Shown here: positions 5,943 to 6,768 of the stretch, in pieces | Layout of the letters: each line of letters starts with the position of its first letter | How positions within the stretch are numbered: position 1 is the stretch's first letter | DNA from: Geminicoccaceae bacterium | GTDB lineage: Bacteria; Pseudomonadota; Alphaproteobacteria; Geminicoccales; Geminicoccaceae | Length of the DNA: 6,768 bases | Direction: 5' to 3' | NCBI GenBank assembly: GCA_030824835.1 | Contig: JAPJRA010000193.1 | Span: forward strand, 1-6,768 | Made by a program: the position numbers and the translations under genes | Notes under the pieces: model-generated | What the model was told of the DNA's origin: nothing | Database searches by the model: none | The model's input: the letters and a program-made list of their open reading frames with translations, nothing else

Positions 5943-6722
5943 TCAAAGCATAGGGCGGCCATGGCGGCGACGTTCGCGCTCCACCTGCAGCCAGTTTTGA
6001 TACTTGGTCAGAATGAGCCGGATCGCGTCGCCGCGCCGTCGCACGCCGAGCTGGCGATAGGCCGCCTGCAGGTGGATCTTGACGGTGCGTGCGCTTAGAC
6101 CCAGCGCCGTCGCGATCTGCGCGTTGCTGGCGCCGCGATCCACCAGCTCGTAGATCACGTCGGCCTGGCGCCTGGTGAGACCCAGCACGGTCTTCCCCGG
6201 CGGTGGGGCGCCGGCCCTGCCTCCGTCGAGCCACAGCAGCGCGATCAGTTCCGATGCCGCCCAGACGACCTGCTCGGTCCAGGCGCTGATCGGCGCGGTC
6301 TGCCTCAATACCAGCGTAAATCCCCCGAGCAGCTGCTCGCCGCCCAACAGCGGCACGCTCACGCACGCTAGGTTGGCGCCACCCTCCGAGCTGCTCAGTT
6401 GCACGAGTTGCCGCGTCGCCATCGCCTGCACCAGCATCGGTGGGGTCGCCAGACGCAGCGAACTGTGCGCCGCCCAGCCGGGCAGGCCGACATGGGCGAT
6501 GAAGTCGGCTCGGCTGCCATCTGCCACAGGCACCACCACCGCGGCGCGGGACACCCCGTCGAGGCGGGTGATCTCGTCGACCATGGCTTTCGTGCCGGCC
6601 TCGGGGTCGGCCCCGCCCAGCACGATCTCATTCAACCGCAGCAGGCAAAGCAGGTCCGCACACTGGCCGCAGCCAGCGCTGCTGTCGCCCTCCTGCGGCG
6701 CATGCCGATGGTCGGAGGGCAT
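5943..6722 (-). CDS. LuxR-family transcriptional regulator with a GAF-like N-terminal region
   Basis: This is a 259-residue DNA-binding regulator. The C-terminal LuxR/FixJ-type helix-turn-helix is clear at about 180-240: LTRRQADVIYELVDRGASN then AQIATALGLSARTVKIHLQ, ending QLGVRRRGDAIRL. The usual Glu of the 'LTxRE' motif is Gln186. The N-terminal half (about 28-165) has the alternating helix/strand pattern of a GAF-type small-molecule sensor, including RAAVVVPVADG and VSVPLLGGEQLLGGFTLVL. That domain call is by pattern and less sure. There is no receiver-domain aspartate pocket and no clear autoinducer-domain signature. The first 30 residues are polar and hold Cys18, Cys21 and Cys26. The C-terminus is strongly basic (residues 247-256). 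The ATG at 6722 is the first start after an in-frame stop, but no good ribosome binding site precedes it, and TTG at codon 30 is an alternative. The stop lies 12 bases before the aminopeptidase start, so the two are likely co-transcribed. The ligand and target genes are unknown. Confidence 0.9.
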   Translation of the reverse strand: MPSDHRHAPQEGDSSAGCGQCADLLCLLRLNEIVLGGADPEAGTKAMVDEITRLDGVSRAAVVVPVADGSRADFIAHVGLPGWAAHSSLRLATPPMLVQAMATRQLVQLSSSEGGANLACVSVPLLGGEQLLGGFTLVLRQTAPISAWTEQVVWAASELIALLWLDGGRAGAPPPGKTVLGLTRRQADVIYELVDRGASNAQIATALGLSARTVKIHLQAAYRQLGVRRRGDAIRLILTKYQNWLQVERERRRHGRPML

Positions 6723-6741
6723 CGGGCGGCCGACGGCGGAC

Positions 6742-6768
6742 CTACTTCAACGGTGCCATCACCATGAT
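6742..6768 (-). other. Possible 3' end of an upstream minus-strand gene
   Basis: One minus-strand frame is open from the window edge and ends at a TAG (6742-6744) after IMVMAPLK. Another frame is also open across the edge and runs on into the regulator gene. Eight codons are too few to call a gene; this is noted only because the regulator may not be the first gene of its operon. Confidence 0.15.

Noticed and set aside
1..6768. Search for CRISPR repeats, tRNA or rRNA genes, insertion sequences, integrases or long direct repeats
   Set aside because: No regularly spaced repeats, RNA-gene signatures, transposase or integrase motifs, or paired terminal repeats were seen by eye. The six genes leave no gap longer than 132 bases.

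Overview
All six recognisable protein genes lie on the minus strand, so transcription runs from high to low coordinates. The DNA is GC-rich (by eye about two thirds GC), with strong third-position GC bias and long antisense shadow frames. The gene families and this composition suggest a free-living alphaproteobacterium, possibly of the Rhodospirillales type. That placement is inference from style and content; no rRNA or marker gene is present to confirm it.

In transcription order, the right-hand part (6722 to 3942) holds a LuxR-type regulator with a probable GAF-like sensor half. It is followed after only 12 bases by a long-form Xaa-Pro aminopeptidase (M24B family), so the two are probably co-transcribed. 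A GC-rich inverted repeat begins directly after the aminopeptidase stop codon. Next comes an NCS1-family nucleobase/hydantoin/allantoin-type permease (3872 to 2403). Its Shine-Dalgarno sequence sits inside a 16-bp near-perfect palindrome, and a clean 8-bp-stem hairpin ends the gene.

The left-hand part (2287 to 40) holds wrbA, a flavodoxin-fold NAD(P)H:quinone oxidoreductase with its own leader containing two overlapping GC-rich dyads. After 132 bases comes a Xi-class glutathione transferase (glutathionyl-hydroquinone reductase), and 16 bases after that a small uncharacterised lipoprotein. WrbA and the glutathionyl-hydroquinone reductase both act on quinones, so this half reads as a quinone/redox-stress cluster. 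The permease and peptidase suggest nutrient scavenging.

No mobile element, CRISPR array, RNA gene, toxin-antitoxin pair or defence system was seen. This is largely an ordinary chromosomal housekeeping/accessory region. The points worth a second look are regulatory dyads, a roughly 75-residue N-terminal extension on the aminopeptidase, a cysteine cluster in the regulator, and the gene pairings. I do not see a convincing undescribed system here.
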